DNA from: CAVONB01 sp963697205
GTDB taxonomy: Bacteria; Pseudomonadota; Alphaproteobacteria; Rhizobiales; Hyphomicrobiaceae
Direction: 5' to 3'
Length of the DNA stretch: 64,000 nucleotides
NCBI GenBank assembly: GCA_963697205.1
Contig: CAVONB010000013.1
Location: 614,593 to 678,592 of the forward strand
This document shows positions 51,610 through 61,472 of the stretch, piece by piece. The position numbers were made by a program, and so were the translations under genes. How positions within the stretch are numbered: the stretch's first letter is position 1; every line of letters begins with the position of its first letter. A model generated the notes under the pieces. It searched no databases. It was not told the origin of the DNA and saw only the letters and a program-made list of their open reading frames with translations.

Positions 51610-52210
51610 GTGGCACGTTCCCCCGAAGAGATCGCGGCGTGATCGTGATCGCGACGAGCGCGACAGCGAGTTCTCCGACAAGCTCGTCCACATCAACCGC
51701 GTCGCGAAGGTGGTGAAGGGCGGCAAGCGCTTCGGCTTCGCAGCGCTCGTCGTGGTCGGCGATCTGCAAGGGCCGGGTCGGCTTCGGTCACGGCAAGGCG
51801 CGCGAGGTGCCGGAGGCGATCCGCAAGGCGACCGAAGGCGGCCAAGCGCAGCCTCATGCGCGTGCCGTTGCGCGATGGCCGCACGCTGCACCACGACAGC
51901 GACGGCCGTCACGGTGCCGGCCACGTCGTCCTGCGCTCGGCTCCTCCGGGAACCGGCATCATCGCCGGCGGCGCGATGCGCGCCGTGTTCGAGATGCTCG
52001 GCGTCCACGACGTCGTGGCCAAGTCGCTCGGCTCGCACCAACCCCTACAACGTCGTGCGCGCCACGCTTCGACGCGCTGAAGGCACAGGAAAATCCGCGC
52101 GCCATCGCCGCCCGCCGTGCCAAGAAGGTGAGCGAGATCGTCGCCGCCGCCGTGACGGCTCCACCGCCGTGGAGGGCGAAGGCGCGATCGAGGCCGATTC
52201 GGCAGCCTGA
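51610..52210 (+). CDS. rpsE: 30S ribosomal protein S5, heavily frameshifted
   Basis: GTG start with an Arg/Asp-rich N terminus, then FSDKLVHINRVAKVVKGGKR. Extra bases occur near 51631 (GAG-A-TCG), 51771, 51840, 52038 and 52068, with one missing near 52160. Corrected: GRVGFGHGKAREVPEAIRKA, SAPPGTGIIAGGAMRAVFE. S5 shapes decoding accuracy. About 198 residues. Confidence 0.92.
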
Positions 52211-52273
52211 GCATCGAGCACGCTGTGCGCGGCCGGCGCCTGACGCACGCCGCAATCGCAGAGGTATGAGACC

Positions 52274-52473
52274 ATGGCTCGGCAAAGAAGACCATCACCG
52301 TCGAGCAGATCGCCAGCCCGATCCGCGGCGTGACGGCAAGCAGCGCCAGACCCTGATCGGGCTGGGGCTCAACAAGCTGCACCGGCGCCGCGACGCTCGA
52401 GGATACGCCCTCCGTGCGCGGCATGATCGCCAAGATCCCCCACCTCGTGCGCATCGTCGACGAGAAGGCGTGA
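52274..52473 (+). CDS. rpmD: 50S ribosomal protein L30, frameshifted
   Basis: About 65 residues: KKTITVEQIASPIRG, then RDGKQRQTLIGLGLNKLHRR and TPSVRGMIAKIPHLVRIVDE. Three extra bases (two in the first six codons, one near 52394) and one missing one near 52330 are needed. Starts at the ATG at 52274. Confidence 0.9.
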
Positions 52474-52508
52474 TCGCGACCAACACAGAAGGAGACGGAA
52501 TCCCACCC

Positions 52509-53064
52509 ATGCGGCTCAATGAGATCAAAGACAACGCCGGCGCGCGCAAGTTCCGCGTGCGCATCGGCCGCGGCATCGGCTCCGGCGTCGGCAAGACCGG
52601 CGGCCGCGGCGGCAAGGGCCAGACAGCGCGCGTCGGGCGTCGCCATCGGCGGCTTCGAAGGCGGCCAGATGCCGCTCCACCGCCGCCTGCCGAAGCGCGG
52701 CTTCAACAAGTGGCGGCGCAAGGACTACAACGAGGTCAGCCTCGCCGCCCTGCAGAAGGGCATCGACGACGGCAAGCTCGCAGGCCGGGCAGGCGATCGA
52801 CGTCGCATCGCTCGTGGCCGCGGCCTGCTGCGGCGCCCGCAAGGACGGCCTGCGCGTGCTCGGCAACGGCGAGCTGACCGCCAAAGCTGGCGATCACCGT
52901 CAATCATGCCACCGCCAGCGCCAAGGCCGCCATCGAGAAGGCCGGCGGCTCGGTCGACGCTGATCGAGAACAAGGTGCTCGAGGCCGACGAGAAGAAGCG
53001 CGACAAGACGGCCGCCAAGAAGGCCAAGACTGGCAAGAAGGCGGCCGGCGGCGCCGACGACTGA
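52509..53064 (+). CDS. rplO: 50S ribosomal protein L15, heavily frameshifted
   Basis: MRLNEIKDNAGARKFRVRIG and GSGVGKTGGRGGKGQTAR begin it. About five extra and one missing base separate GVAIGGFEGGQMPLHRRLPK, DYNEVSLAALQKGIDDGKLA and a Lys/Ala-rich tail of about 25 residues. About 183 residues. Last ribosomal gene before secY; a 176-base gap follows with no obvious gene. Confidence 0.92.
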
Positions 53065-53240
53065 GGCCCGGCGCCGGGCGGCGGCGACGCAGCCGCGCAC
53101 CGGGCCACGGGAGGTGTTGCGGGACCGCGCACCTTGCGCCATGTTCGCAGCATGCTGGGGCGGTAGCGCCTTTGGCTGAGAACCGCCGGCCTGCCGGGCC
53201 CGATCGAACCGGGCACTGGCGAGGTTCGGGAGACACGCAC

Positions 53241-54601
53241 ATGGCATCCGCTGCCGAGCAGCTCGCCGCAAACCTCAACTTCGGCGCCTTCGCCAAGGCC
53301 GAGGATCTGAAGCGGCGCATCTGGTTCACGCTCGGCGCGCTGCTCGTCTATCGGCTCGGCACGTTCATTCCGCTGCCCGGCATCAATCCCGCCGCCTTCG
53401 CCGAGACCTTCAAGGCCAACGCCGGCGGCATTCTCGGCATGTTCAACATGTTCGCCGGCGGCGCCGTCGAGCGCATGGCGATCTTCGCGCTCAACATCAT
53501 GCCCTACATCTCCGCCTCGATCATCATGCAGCTGATGACGTCCGTCGACAAACGGCTGGAGGCGCTGAAGAAGGAAGGCGAGCAGGGCCGCAAGCAGATC
53601 AACCAGTACACCCGCTACCTGACCGTGGTGCTGGCCGCCTTCCAGGCCTACGGCATCGCGATCGGCCTGGAGGGCTCGCGCAGCGCCGCCGGCGCCGTCG
53701 TCATCGATCCCGGCTGGTTCTTCCGCATTTCCACCGTCATCACGCTGGTCGGCGGCACGGTGTTCCTGATGTGGCTCGGCGAGCAGATCACCGCAGCGCG
53801 GCGTCGGCAACGGCATCTCGCTGATCATCTTCGCCGGCATCGTCGCCGGCTTGCCGACGGCGCTGGTCGTCCATGTTCGAGCTGGCCCGGACCGGCCCGC
53901 TCATCGACCGGCCTGCTGCTCGCGCTGCTCGTCGCTGATGCTGGCCGTGGTCGCGGCATCGTCTTCATCGAGCGCGCGCAGCGGCGGCTGCTGATCCAGT
54001 ATCCCGAAGCGACAGGTCGGCAACCGCATGTTCCAGGGCGACAGCTCGCACCTGCCGCTGAAGCTGAATTCCGCCGGCGTCATCCCGCCGATCTTCGCCT
54101 CCTCGCTGCTGCTGCTGCCGATCACGGCTGCCCAGTTCTCGGCCGGCCAGGGCCCGGAATGGCTGAACGCGATCGTTGCCGCACTGGGCCACGGCCAGCC
54201 GCTGCTACATTCTGATCTACGTGGCGCTGATCATCTTCTTCGCGTTCTTCTACACGGCCGTCGTGTTCAATCCGCAGGAGACGGCCGACAATCTGCGCAA
54301 GTATGGCGGCTTCATGCCGGGCCTCCGCCCAGGCGCACAGACGGCCGAGTACATCGACTATGTGCTGACGCGCATCACCGTCGTCGGTGCGCTATATCTC
54401 GCAGCGGTCTGCGTACTGCCGGAGATCCTCGATCGCCTATGCCGCCGTGCCGTTCTACTTCGGCGGCACTTCGCTGCTGATCGCGGTCAGCGTGACGATG
54501 GATACGGTCGCGCAGGTCCAGAGCCATCTGCTGGCTCACCAGTATGAAGGCCTGATCAAGAAGGCGAAGCTCCGGGGCGCGTCGACGCGAGGGGCCGCTG
54601 A
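53241..54601 (+). CDS. secY: preprotein translocase subunit SecY, frameshifted
   Basis: The channel subunit of the Sec translocon, about 451 residues and ten membrane segments. LGTFIPLPGINPAAF, NIMPYISASIIMQLM, QINQYTRYLTVVLA are clear. Seven extra bases (near 53796, 53869, 53909, 53934, 54006, 54205, 54431) and two missing ones (near 53952 and 54590) occur. Corrected: ARGVGNGISLIIFAGIVAGL and IERAQRRLLIQYPKRQVGN. The likely TGA (54599-54601) overlaps the adk ATG. Confidence 0.92.
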
Positions 54602-55261
54602 TGAACCTGATACTGCTGGGGCCGCCGGGGGCGGGCAAGGGCACGCAGGCCGAAGAGATCGCCGACCGAGCGCGGTCTCGTCCAGCTGTCGACCGGCGAC
54701 ATGCTGCGTGCCGCCGTGAAGGCCGGCACCGAGGTCGGCAAGCAGGCCAAGGCGATCATGGAGGCGGGCGGCCTCGTCTCCGACGATATCGTCATCAACA
54801 TCATCGCCGACCGCATCGACGAGCCCGACTGCGCAAAGGGTTTCATCCTGGACGGCTTTCCGCGCACGCTGCCGCAGGCCGCCGCGCTGGACACGCTGCT
54901 GACCAGCAAGGGCAAGTCGCTCGACGCCGTCATCGAGCTGAAGGTCGACGACAAGATCCTCGTCGACCGCATCTCTGGCCGCTTCTCCTGCGCCAAGTGC
55001 GGGGCGGGCTACCACGACACGGCCAAGCCCCCGAAGAAGGCCGGGGTCTGCGACGCTTGCGGCTCGACCGAGTTCACGCGTCGGGCCGACGACAACGCCG
55101 AGACGGTGCGCAACCGGTTGATGGCCTACTACCGGGAGACGGCGCCGCTGATCGGTTACTACTTCGCCAAGGGTACCCTGAAATCGGTGGACGGCATGGC
55201 CCCCATCGGCGAGGTGACCCGCCAGATAGAGGCCGTCCTCGACGCCACGGCGGCGGCGTGA
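54601..55261 (+). CDS. adk: adenylate kinase, one extra base
   Basis: Interconverts ATP + AMP with 2 ADP. P-loop LGPPGAGKGTQAE; extra G at 54670 (CGA-G-CGC) breaks the frame. Corrected: RGLVQLSTGDMLRAAVKAG and DGFPRTLPQA. The LID has four cysteines (SCAKCGAGY and VCDACGS), the zinc-binding form. About 219 residues. Follows secY as is usual. Confidence 0.95.
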
Positions 55262-55281
55262 CGCATGTCAAGAGGGATTTG

Positions 55282-55310
55282 TTGACGGGACGCGGGCCCT
55301 GGGCTACAAC
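55282..55310 (+). promoter_or_regulatory. sigma-70-like promoter for the alpha operon
   Basis: TTGACG (55282-55287) and TACAAC (55305-55310) are spaced 17 bases apart, 170 bases before rpsM. Good match for a housekeeping promoter of rpsM-rpsK-rpoA-rplQ. Confidence 0.6.
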
Positions 55311-55480
55311 CCGCGCCTTGATGACGCACCCAAGCCTCGACCGGTCCCTCCGGCTGCCCAGCAGCCGTTGATGGGCGTTCGGGGCATGTTGGCTATTCGA
55401 CGCAAGTCGCAGGCGGGCTTAGCCCCGCCCACGCGAGCGGCACTTGAGACAGATGACTTGAGACGGACCAGGAGAACGAC

Positions 55481-55853
55481 GTGGCCCGTATCGCCGGCGT
55501 GAACATTCCGACGCCGAAGCGCGTCGAGATCGCGCTGCAGTACATCCACGGTATCGGACCGAAGTTCGCCAAGGACATCTGCGCCAAGGTCGGCATCCCC
55601 GCCGAGCGGCGCGTGAGCGAGCTGACCGATAGCCGAGGTCCTGCAGATCCGCGAGACGATCGACCGCGACTTCATGGTCGAAGGCGACCTGCGTCGCGAC
55701 GTGGCCATGAACATCAAGCGCCTGATGGATCTGGGCTGCTACCGCGGCCTGCGTCATCGTCGCGGCCTGCCCGTTCACGGCCAGCGCACCCACACCAATG
55801 CGCGTACGCGCAAGGGCCCGGCCAAGCCGATCGCCGGCAAGAAGAAGGCCTGA
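55481..55853 (+). CDS. rpsM: 30S ribosomal protein S13, one extra base
   Basis: GTG start: MARIAGVNIPTPKRVEIALQ. Extra A at 55631 (GAT-A-GCC); corrected, AEVLQIRETIDRDFMVEGDL and RGLRHRRGLPVHGQRTHTNA to KKKA. About 123 residues. S13 contacts the P-site tRNA and the intersubunit bridge. Confidence 0.95.
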
Positions 55854-55934
55854 TAACTGAGCGGGCCGCCGAGCCGGCCCCCTTCGCCTCACCTCGATTG
55901 TCGGCCCGCGGGCGGCGGGTCTTGGAGCTCTGAC

Positions 55935-56332
55935 ATGGCGAAAGAGCAGCAGGCGCGCGGAAAAGTCCGCCGCCGCGAGAAGAAGAACATCTCGTCCGGC
56001 GTCGCGCACGTGAACGCGTCGTTCAACAACACGATGATCACCATCACCGACGCGCAGGGCAACACGATCGCCTGGTCGTCGTCGGGCACGATGGGCTTCA
56101 AGGGTTCGCGCAAGTCGACGCCCTACGCCGCGCAGGTCGCAGCCGAGGACGCCGGCAAGAAGGCCAGGAGCACGGCATGAAGGTGCTCGAGGTCGAGGTC
56201 TGCGGTCCCGGCTCGGGCCGTGAATCGGCCCTGCGCGCGCTGCAGTCGGTCGGTTTCCAGATCACCTCGATCCGCGACGTGACACCGATCCCGCACAACG
56301 GCTGCCGGCCGCGAAAGCGTCGCCGCGTCTGA
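55935..56332 (+). CDS. rpsK: 30S ribosomal protein S11, one missing base
   Basis: KKNISSGVAHVNASFNNTMI and TPYAAQVAAEDAGKKA are clear. A base is missing near 56165 (GCC-AG-GAG). After correction MKVLEVEVCGPGSGRESALR and CRPRKRRRV finish a protein of about 132 residues. S11 lies in the 30S platform. Confidence 0.94.
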
Positions 56333-56468
56333 CGCGACCCGCCGTCGCGGCGTTGCCTGACGTCGCGACTCCATCGGGAACGCCCGCCGAGCGTCCGAAA
56401 CGCTCAATTGCCCATTGCGCGAGGCCCCGGAGCGGGCCGCGCCCGCAATAAAACGACGAGGTCCAACC

Positions 56469-57495
56469 GTGGTCAACGTGCTGCAGAAGAACTGGCAAGA
56501 CCTGATCAAGCCGAACAAGCTCGAGGTCACGCAGGGCCGCGAGCGGGGCCGTGTCGCCACGGTCGTCGCCGAGCCGCTGGAGCGCGGCTTCGGCATGACG
56601 CTCGGCAACGCGCTGCGCCGCGTGCTGCTGTCCTCGCTGCAGGGCGCCGCCATCAAGACCGTGCCAGATCGACGGCGTGCTGCACGAGTTCTCCTCGATC
56701 CCCGGCGTGCGCGAGGACGTCACCGACATCATCCTCAACATCAAGGAAATCGCGCTGCGCCTCCACTCCGAGGGCGCCAAGCGGATGGTGCTCAAGAAGG
56801 ACGGCCCCGGCCCTGCGCGCGCCGGCGACATCGAGGCGAGCTCCGACGTCGAGATCCTCAATCCCGACCACATCATCTGCCATCTCGACCAGGGCGCCTC
56901 GGTCCGCATGGAGTTCACCGCCGACATCGGCAAGGGCTACGTCCCCGCCGACCGCAACCGCCCCGACGACGCGCCGATCGGCCTGATCCCGGTCGACAGC
57001 CTCTACAGCCCGGTCAAGAAGGTCTCCTACAAGGTCGAGAACACGCGTGAGGGACAGATCCTCGACTACGACAAGCTGACCATGACGGTCGAGACGGACG
57101 GCTCGGTCACCGCCGAGGACGCCGTCGCGCTCGCCGCCCGCATCCTGCAGGACCAGCTGGCGGTCTTCATCAACTTCGAGGAGCCGAAGAAGGCCGTCGA
57201 GGAGCGAGCGCATCCCGAGCTCGCCTTCAACGCCGCGCTGCTCAAGAAGGTCGACGAGCTCGAGCTGTCGGTGCGCTCGGCCAACTGCCTGAAGAACGAC
57301 AACATCGTCTACATCGGCGACCTCATCCAGAAGACCGAGGCCGAGATGCTGCGCACGCCGAACTTCGGCCGCAAGTCGCTGAACGAGATCAAGGAGGTGC
57401 TCGCCTCCATGGGCCTGCACCTCGGCATGGAAGTGCCGAACTGGCCGCCCGACAACATCGAGGAGCTGGCCAAGCGCTTCGAGGACCAGTACTGA
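56469..57495 (+). CDS. rpoA: RNA polymerase alpha subunit, one extra base
   Basis: Alpha assembles RNA polymerase and contacts upstream DNA with its C-terminal domain. GTG start (MVNVLQKNWQDLIKPNKLEV); extra C at 56664 (GTG-C-CAG). Beyond it, DGVLHEFSSIPGVREDVTDI to the end is intact, with the C-terminal LGRKSLNEIKEVL-like FGRKSLNEIKEVLASMGLHL. About 341 residues. Confidence 0.96.
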
Positions 57496-57640
57496 TCGCC
57501 GTGAGTGGTCCCTCGCCGGTTGCAAAACCCGCCACTGGCAAATGACCACTCACCACTGCCAACCAGCACTGCCGACCACCACCGAGGCGAGGCCGAAGAA
57601 CCTCCCCGGCAAACAACCAAAGCGAAAAGGATCAACGACC

Positions 57641-58076
57641 ATGATGCACGGCAAGAAGTCGGCCGCCGCTTCTCTCGCGACAGCGGCCACCGTCAGGCGA
57701 TGTTCTCCAACATGGCCGCAGCACTCATCAGGCACGAGCAGATCGTCACGACGCTGCCGAAGGCCAAGGACCTGCAAGCGCGTCATGGACAAGTACATCA
57801 CGCTGGCCAAGCGCGGCGATCTGAACTCGCGCCGCCTCGCGGCCGTCGCGCCTGCGCGACGAGGACATGGTCAAGAAGCTCTTCGACATGCTCGCCCCGC
57901 GCTACAAGGAGCGCAATGGCGGCTACACGCGCGTGCTGAAGGCCGGCTTCCGCTACGGCGACAGCGCCCCGCGCGCCGTCATCGAACTCGTCGACCGCGA
58001 CGTCTCCGTCAAGGGCAAGGAGGACCGCGAGCGCCACGAGGCGATGCTCGCCGCCCAGGAGGAGACCGGGGCCTGA
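57641..58076 (+). CDS. rplQ: 50S ribosomal protein L17, frameshifted
   Basis: About 144 residues. A missing base near 57668 and extra bases at 57775 (CTG-C-AAG) and 57851 (GCG-C-CTG) break it. Corrected: RFSRDSGHRQAMFSNMAAAL, LPKAKDLKRVMDKYITLAKR and RLRDEDMVKKLFDMLAPRYK. ATG at 57641 or 57644. Last gene of the alpha operon. Confidence 0.92.
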
Positions 58077-58242
58077 TCCGGCCCCACTCTCCCGCCGGTC
58101 ACCTTCGACGACACGATGCGAGCCGCGTGGCCACAACCTCGCGGTTTTCTGCTCTGTCCATCGATTGTCGGATTGGTGTCCACGCACCAGAGGCTGCCGC
58201 GCGCAGTGTCGATGGCCCGCGAAGTGCGGCCGTAGCGCCGCC

Positions 58243-59448
58243 TTACAGCAGCGCCCAGCCCAGCGCGATTTGCACGATCGTATCCAGCCCCCGGCGCACG
58301 ACACCCGCGCGCTCCACATCCTCCGCTGCCTGCAGCGGTACCTCCGCCACGGCGTTCGACGTGCTCGTGACCCTGAGATGCGCGACCACCTCACCCCTCT
58401 GAATCGGCGGCTTCAGCGGACCCATGTAGACGATCTCGCCCTTCAGGCGCTGGCTCGCCGGAAACCGCGGCAGCAGGATCGTCACGTCGCCGCTACCGAT
58501 CAGCGGCACGAACATGGAGCTGCCGCCCCATACGCGTGCGCGCCCGATCACCTCGCCGGCGTCGAACACCTTGAATGCCGCAAAGCTCGAAAATCCGTAC
58601 TCGATCAGCTTCTGCGACTCGCTCTTGCGGTCGTTCGCGGTCGGCAATCCACTCACCACCGCGATCAGCCGTCGCCCATCCTGCAACGCGCTCGTCACCA
58701 TCCCGTATCCCGCCTCCTTGAGATGGCCGGTCTTCAGGCCATCGACACCGATGCTCGAGAACACCAGCGGATTGCGGTTGATGAACTTGTGTTTGCGGTA
58801 GTTGAAGATCTTCTGGCCGAAATACGCGTAGTACTCGGGGTATTCGCGGATCAGGTGCCGCGCCAGCATCGCCAGCTCACGCACCGACATCCGATGCTCG
58901 GGATGCGGCAGGCCCGTGGCGTTGCGGAAGGTGGACTGCTTCAGTCCGATCCGGCGCGCCTCTGCCTCCATCATCCGCGCAAAGGCCGCCTCGCTGCCCG
59001 CGATCCCCTCCGCCACCGCGATCGCAGCGTCGTTGCCCGACTGGATGATGATGCCTTGCAGCAGCTCACCGAGGCTGACGCGCGTGTTGACCGGCACCAT
59101 CATCGCCGACGTGCCCGACGGCGCACCGCCCGTCCGCCAAGCGTTGACGCTCATCACGAACTCGTCTTCAAGCCGCAGCTTCTTGTCCTTGAGCGCCTTG
59201 AACACGACCGCGACGGTCATCAGCTTGGACATGCTGGCCGGCGCGACCAGTTCATCGGCCTCCCGCTGCCACAGGATCGACCCCGAGGCCGCATCCATCA
59301 GGATCGCGTTCGGCGCCTTGCTGGAGAAGTTGGCCGATTGCGCACGGACCGCCGCCACGCTCCCCAATGAAAACAGAGCGGCGATGAGGACCACGAGGCC
59401 CAGGCGACGCACCGGGCCCATGGCGGCGCGCAGGCACATCGATAGCAT
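58243..59448 (-). CDS. D-alanyl-D-alanine carboxypeptidase (PBP5/6 class)
   Basis: A 401-residue penicillin-binding protein that trims the pentapeptide of peptidoglycan in the periplasm. A signal peptide covers residues 1-36. Motifs: SMSK at about 72-75 (active Ser and Lys), SGN in IIIQSGNDAA, and KTG in DGLKTGHLKEAG. The C-terminal extra domain of the S11 family follows, ending in an amphipathic anchor-like region. It converges on the ribosomal operon, with about 166 bases between. Intact. Confidence 0.93.
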   Translation of the reverse strand: MLSMCLRAAMGPVRRLGLVVLIAALFSLGSVAAVRAQSANFSSKAPNAILMDAASGSILWQREADELVAPASMSKLMTVAVVFKALKDKKLRLEDEFVMSVNAWRTGGAPSGTSAMMVPVNTRVSLGELLQGIIIQSGNDAAIAVAEGIAGSEAAFARMMEAEARRIGLKQSTFRNATGLPHPEHRMSVRELAMLARHLIREYPEYYAYFGQKIFNYRKHKFINRNPLVFSSIGVDGLKTGHLKEAGYGMVTSALQDGRRLIAVVSGLPTANDRKSESQKLIEYGFSSFAAFKVFDAGEVIGRARVWGGSSMFVPLIGSGDVTILLPRFPASQRLKGEIVYMGPLKPPIQRGEVVAHLRVTSTSNAVAEVPLQAAEDVERAGVVRRGLDTIVQIALGWALL

Positions 59449-59599
59449 CTACAGACGTTCCACCACTGACGTTCAGGAATAGATCTGACTATCCCCGCTG
59501 CGGCGCGGCACTGTCAATGCCGTAGGCTCAATTCAACGGTCACAACGCTCCCGAGCGACACTTCACCGGCAAGCGTGAGCGCCGGGCGCGCCCCGTGCA

Positions 59600-60382
59600 T
59601 CATCGCCGGCCGCGATACTCCAGTGCCGACCAGCCCCCAAGGCCAAAGGCCCCGCCCGCCCACCGTTCGCTGCTTCGTCCGCTGCGCACCAGCCGCGGCG
59701 CTGAGACGAGCTGCGGCCCCTCTGAGGACGCAACCCCGCGCCCCCGCGTGTTCCACGATTGTGATGCCAGGAATGCCCGCTCGCGCGTGTCGTTGCCGTC
59801 GAGCGGCGCAACGCCCGCGTACCGCACGCGCACGCGCCCTGTCCCCTGCCGCTCCAATCCGAGCAGACGCGCGGTCTCTCTCGACAAGTCGATGATACGA
59901 TCGCCCGTGTAGGGCCCCCGATCGTTCACCCGCACCAATAGCGTCCGGCCGTTGTCCAGGTTCGTGACGCTGACATAGCATGGCAGCGGCAGCGTCGGAT
60001 GCGCCGCCGTCAACGCATGCATGTCGTAGAATTCGCCGTTGGCCGTCGGCCGACCATGGAAATCGGCCCCGTACCACGAGGCGACGCCCACCCGATCGTA
60101 ATGAGGATCGACACGGGGCACATACCAGCGCCCGCCGATCTGATAAGGCGCGCCGATCTTGTAGTGCCCACCGCCGCGCGGCAGCACGCGCGGTGCCGCA
60201 TTGCGCCCGGGATCGGCGTCAACAAGCGTGGCTGACGAAGCCCCTCGCATCCCCGCAGTCGGCCGCGGCGGCTCGCCTGAAGGCGCACATCCGGCAAGCC
60301 CCGCGCCGGCCAGCAGCACACCTCCGGCTGCGATCCCAAAACGCCGGCCGCCCGACCTTACGCTGGCGCCCAGCCTGAACAT
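59600..60382 (-). CDS. rlpA: RlpA-like septal ring lytic transglycosylase lipoprotein
   Basis: About 260 residues. A signal sequence ends in LAGAGLAGCAPS, a good lipobox. The double-psi beta barrel domain has GVASWYGADFHGRPTANGE, the catalytic-type YGADFHG, and VRVNDRGPYTGDRIIDLS. RlpA cleaves naked glycan strands in the septum. No SPOR domain follows; the last 60 residues are low-complexity. The start is chosen at 60382 (MFRLGASVR) because it precedes the lipobox closely. Confidence 0.9.
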   Translation of the reverse strand: MFRLGASVRSGGRRFGIAAGGVLLAGAGLAGCAPSGEPPRPTAGMRGASSATLVDADPGRNAAPRVLPRGGGHYKIGAPYQIGGRWYVPRVDPHYDRVGVASWYGADFHGRPTANGEFYDMHALTAAHPTLPLPCYVSVTNLDNGRTLLVRVNDRGPYTGDRIIDLSRETARLLGLERQGTGRVRVRYAGVAPLDGNDTRERAFLASQSWNTRGRGVASSEGPQLVSAPRLVRSGRSSERWAGGAFGLGGWSALEYRGRR

Positions 60383-60630
60383 TCCAACACCACGCAGTAT
60401 CCTGGCGCCCAACGATCGACACCGACGCGACCGGCACGCACGCCGCCCCACGCCTACTCCGGACCGATAATGCCAGAGCCACATTGACAGCGCGTGAACG
60501 CACACAATGCGTGAACGTCCTGCCCGGAGCGGCCCAGCCGGCGCATTCGGCCCAATCGTCCCGCCGTGGCCCCGCGGCCCTTCCCTCTCCCGCCGCTTCG
60601 GATTAGGGTCCGCGCCGGCGCGCGCGCCAA

Positions 60631-60720
60631 GGATGGGTGGCCGAGTGGTTTAAGGCACCGGTCTTGAAAACCGGCGTGGGTTCACGCTCACCGGGGGTTC
60701 GAATCCCTCCCCATCCGCCA
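60631..60720 (+). tRNA. tRNA-Ser (anticodon TGA)
   Basis: A 90-base class II tRNA: acceptor GGATGGG pairs with CCCATCC, then G and an encoded CCA. The anticodon loop is CTTGAAA with TGA, a long variable arm follows, and the T-loop is GTTCGAATCC. The DNA becomes AT-rich just after it. No integrase is seen nearby, but tRNA-Ser genes are common integration sites. Confidence 0.95.
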
Positions 60721-61050
60721 GAAAACTATATTTTCTATTTTAAATCAATAGATTGCCTTCTCATCGCAAATCCTTCCCCTTCACGTTCCCCTACACAAGT
60801 CGCTTGCTTGACCTGATCGGCACAGCCGCCCTCGTCGTGACCGCGATTGAGCGGGCATGGGCGATTTGCGCCAAGGGCACTCCGTTGACCAAAGGGGGCA
60901 CCGGCGCAACCGCATTGTGAAGTACCAAATCGGCGTACGTCTAAAAATGAAATCTGGGCGCTTCGGCTGCTCGACCTTCGGACTGCAACTCTCAGCGCAT
61001 TGGTTGGGCAGTCCGGGTGCGGTGTGTTGTGCAACAGGGGAGACGAAGAG
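60721..61050. other. region after tRNA-Ser with lower GC
   Basis: About 330 bases. The first 50 are clearly AT-rich, unlike the rest of the window. No gene or tRNA repeat is visible. It leads into a small gene and the insertion sequence, so a mobile-element boundary is possible. Confidence 0.4.
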
Positions 61051-61266
61051 ATGCGGCTTCAAGAACTCGTTGCCAAGAATGGATCGCTGAACCAGGTCGC
61101 CGTGGTTGCGACAAAATCGGCGCGTGATCTACGGGCCGATGCCCTGGAGAGGTACGCAAGAGCCAACATGATGCCGTTGCACTCTCCCGAGCGCGCGAGG
61201 TTGCTGGCAGAGGCTATCCGACTGATGGCGCAAGCGGACCACGAGGGCGGGCGCGAGGTCCAATAG
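61051..61266 (+). CDS. small hypothetical protein
   Basis: A 71-residue, Ala/Arg/Leu-rich, probably all-helical protein starting MRLQELVAKNGSLNQVAVVA. GGGGAGACGAAGAG just upstream is a plausible ribosome site. It ends about 65 bases before the insertion sequence. I recognise no family and the gene could be chance or a remnant next to the element. Confidence 0.4.
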   Translation: MRLQELVAKNGSLNQVAVVATKSARDLRADALERYARANMMPLHSPERARLLAEAIRLMAQADHEGGREVQ

Positions 61267-61330
61267 TATTTGAACACGCGCGGCTAGACCGGCCAGTCGA
61301 AAAGCGGTCACTCCAACCGCCGTATGGCGC

Positions 61331-61472
61331 GACGATCTGGATGAGAACCGCGTCAATCAGGATGAGAAGCGGCGGTCGGGTGGAGGGATGATTGTCGCGG
61401 GCCGCCGGCTTGGCAAGCGTTGATTGACGCGGAACGACAATCAGGTGGCGTCGCCGAGCGTCAATCAGGAGC
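61331..61472. repeat. left terminal repeats of the IS21 element (duplicated)
   Basis: Repeat units appear at 61331-61370 and again, less perfectly, near 61434-61470 (GACAATCAGG... GCGTCAATCAGG). The second copy runs into the last codons of istB, whose stop is formed inside GCGTCAATCAGG. IS21 ends usually hold several copies that bind the transposase. Confidence 0.75.
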
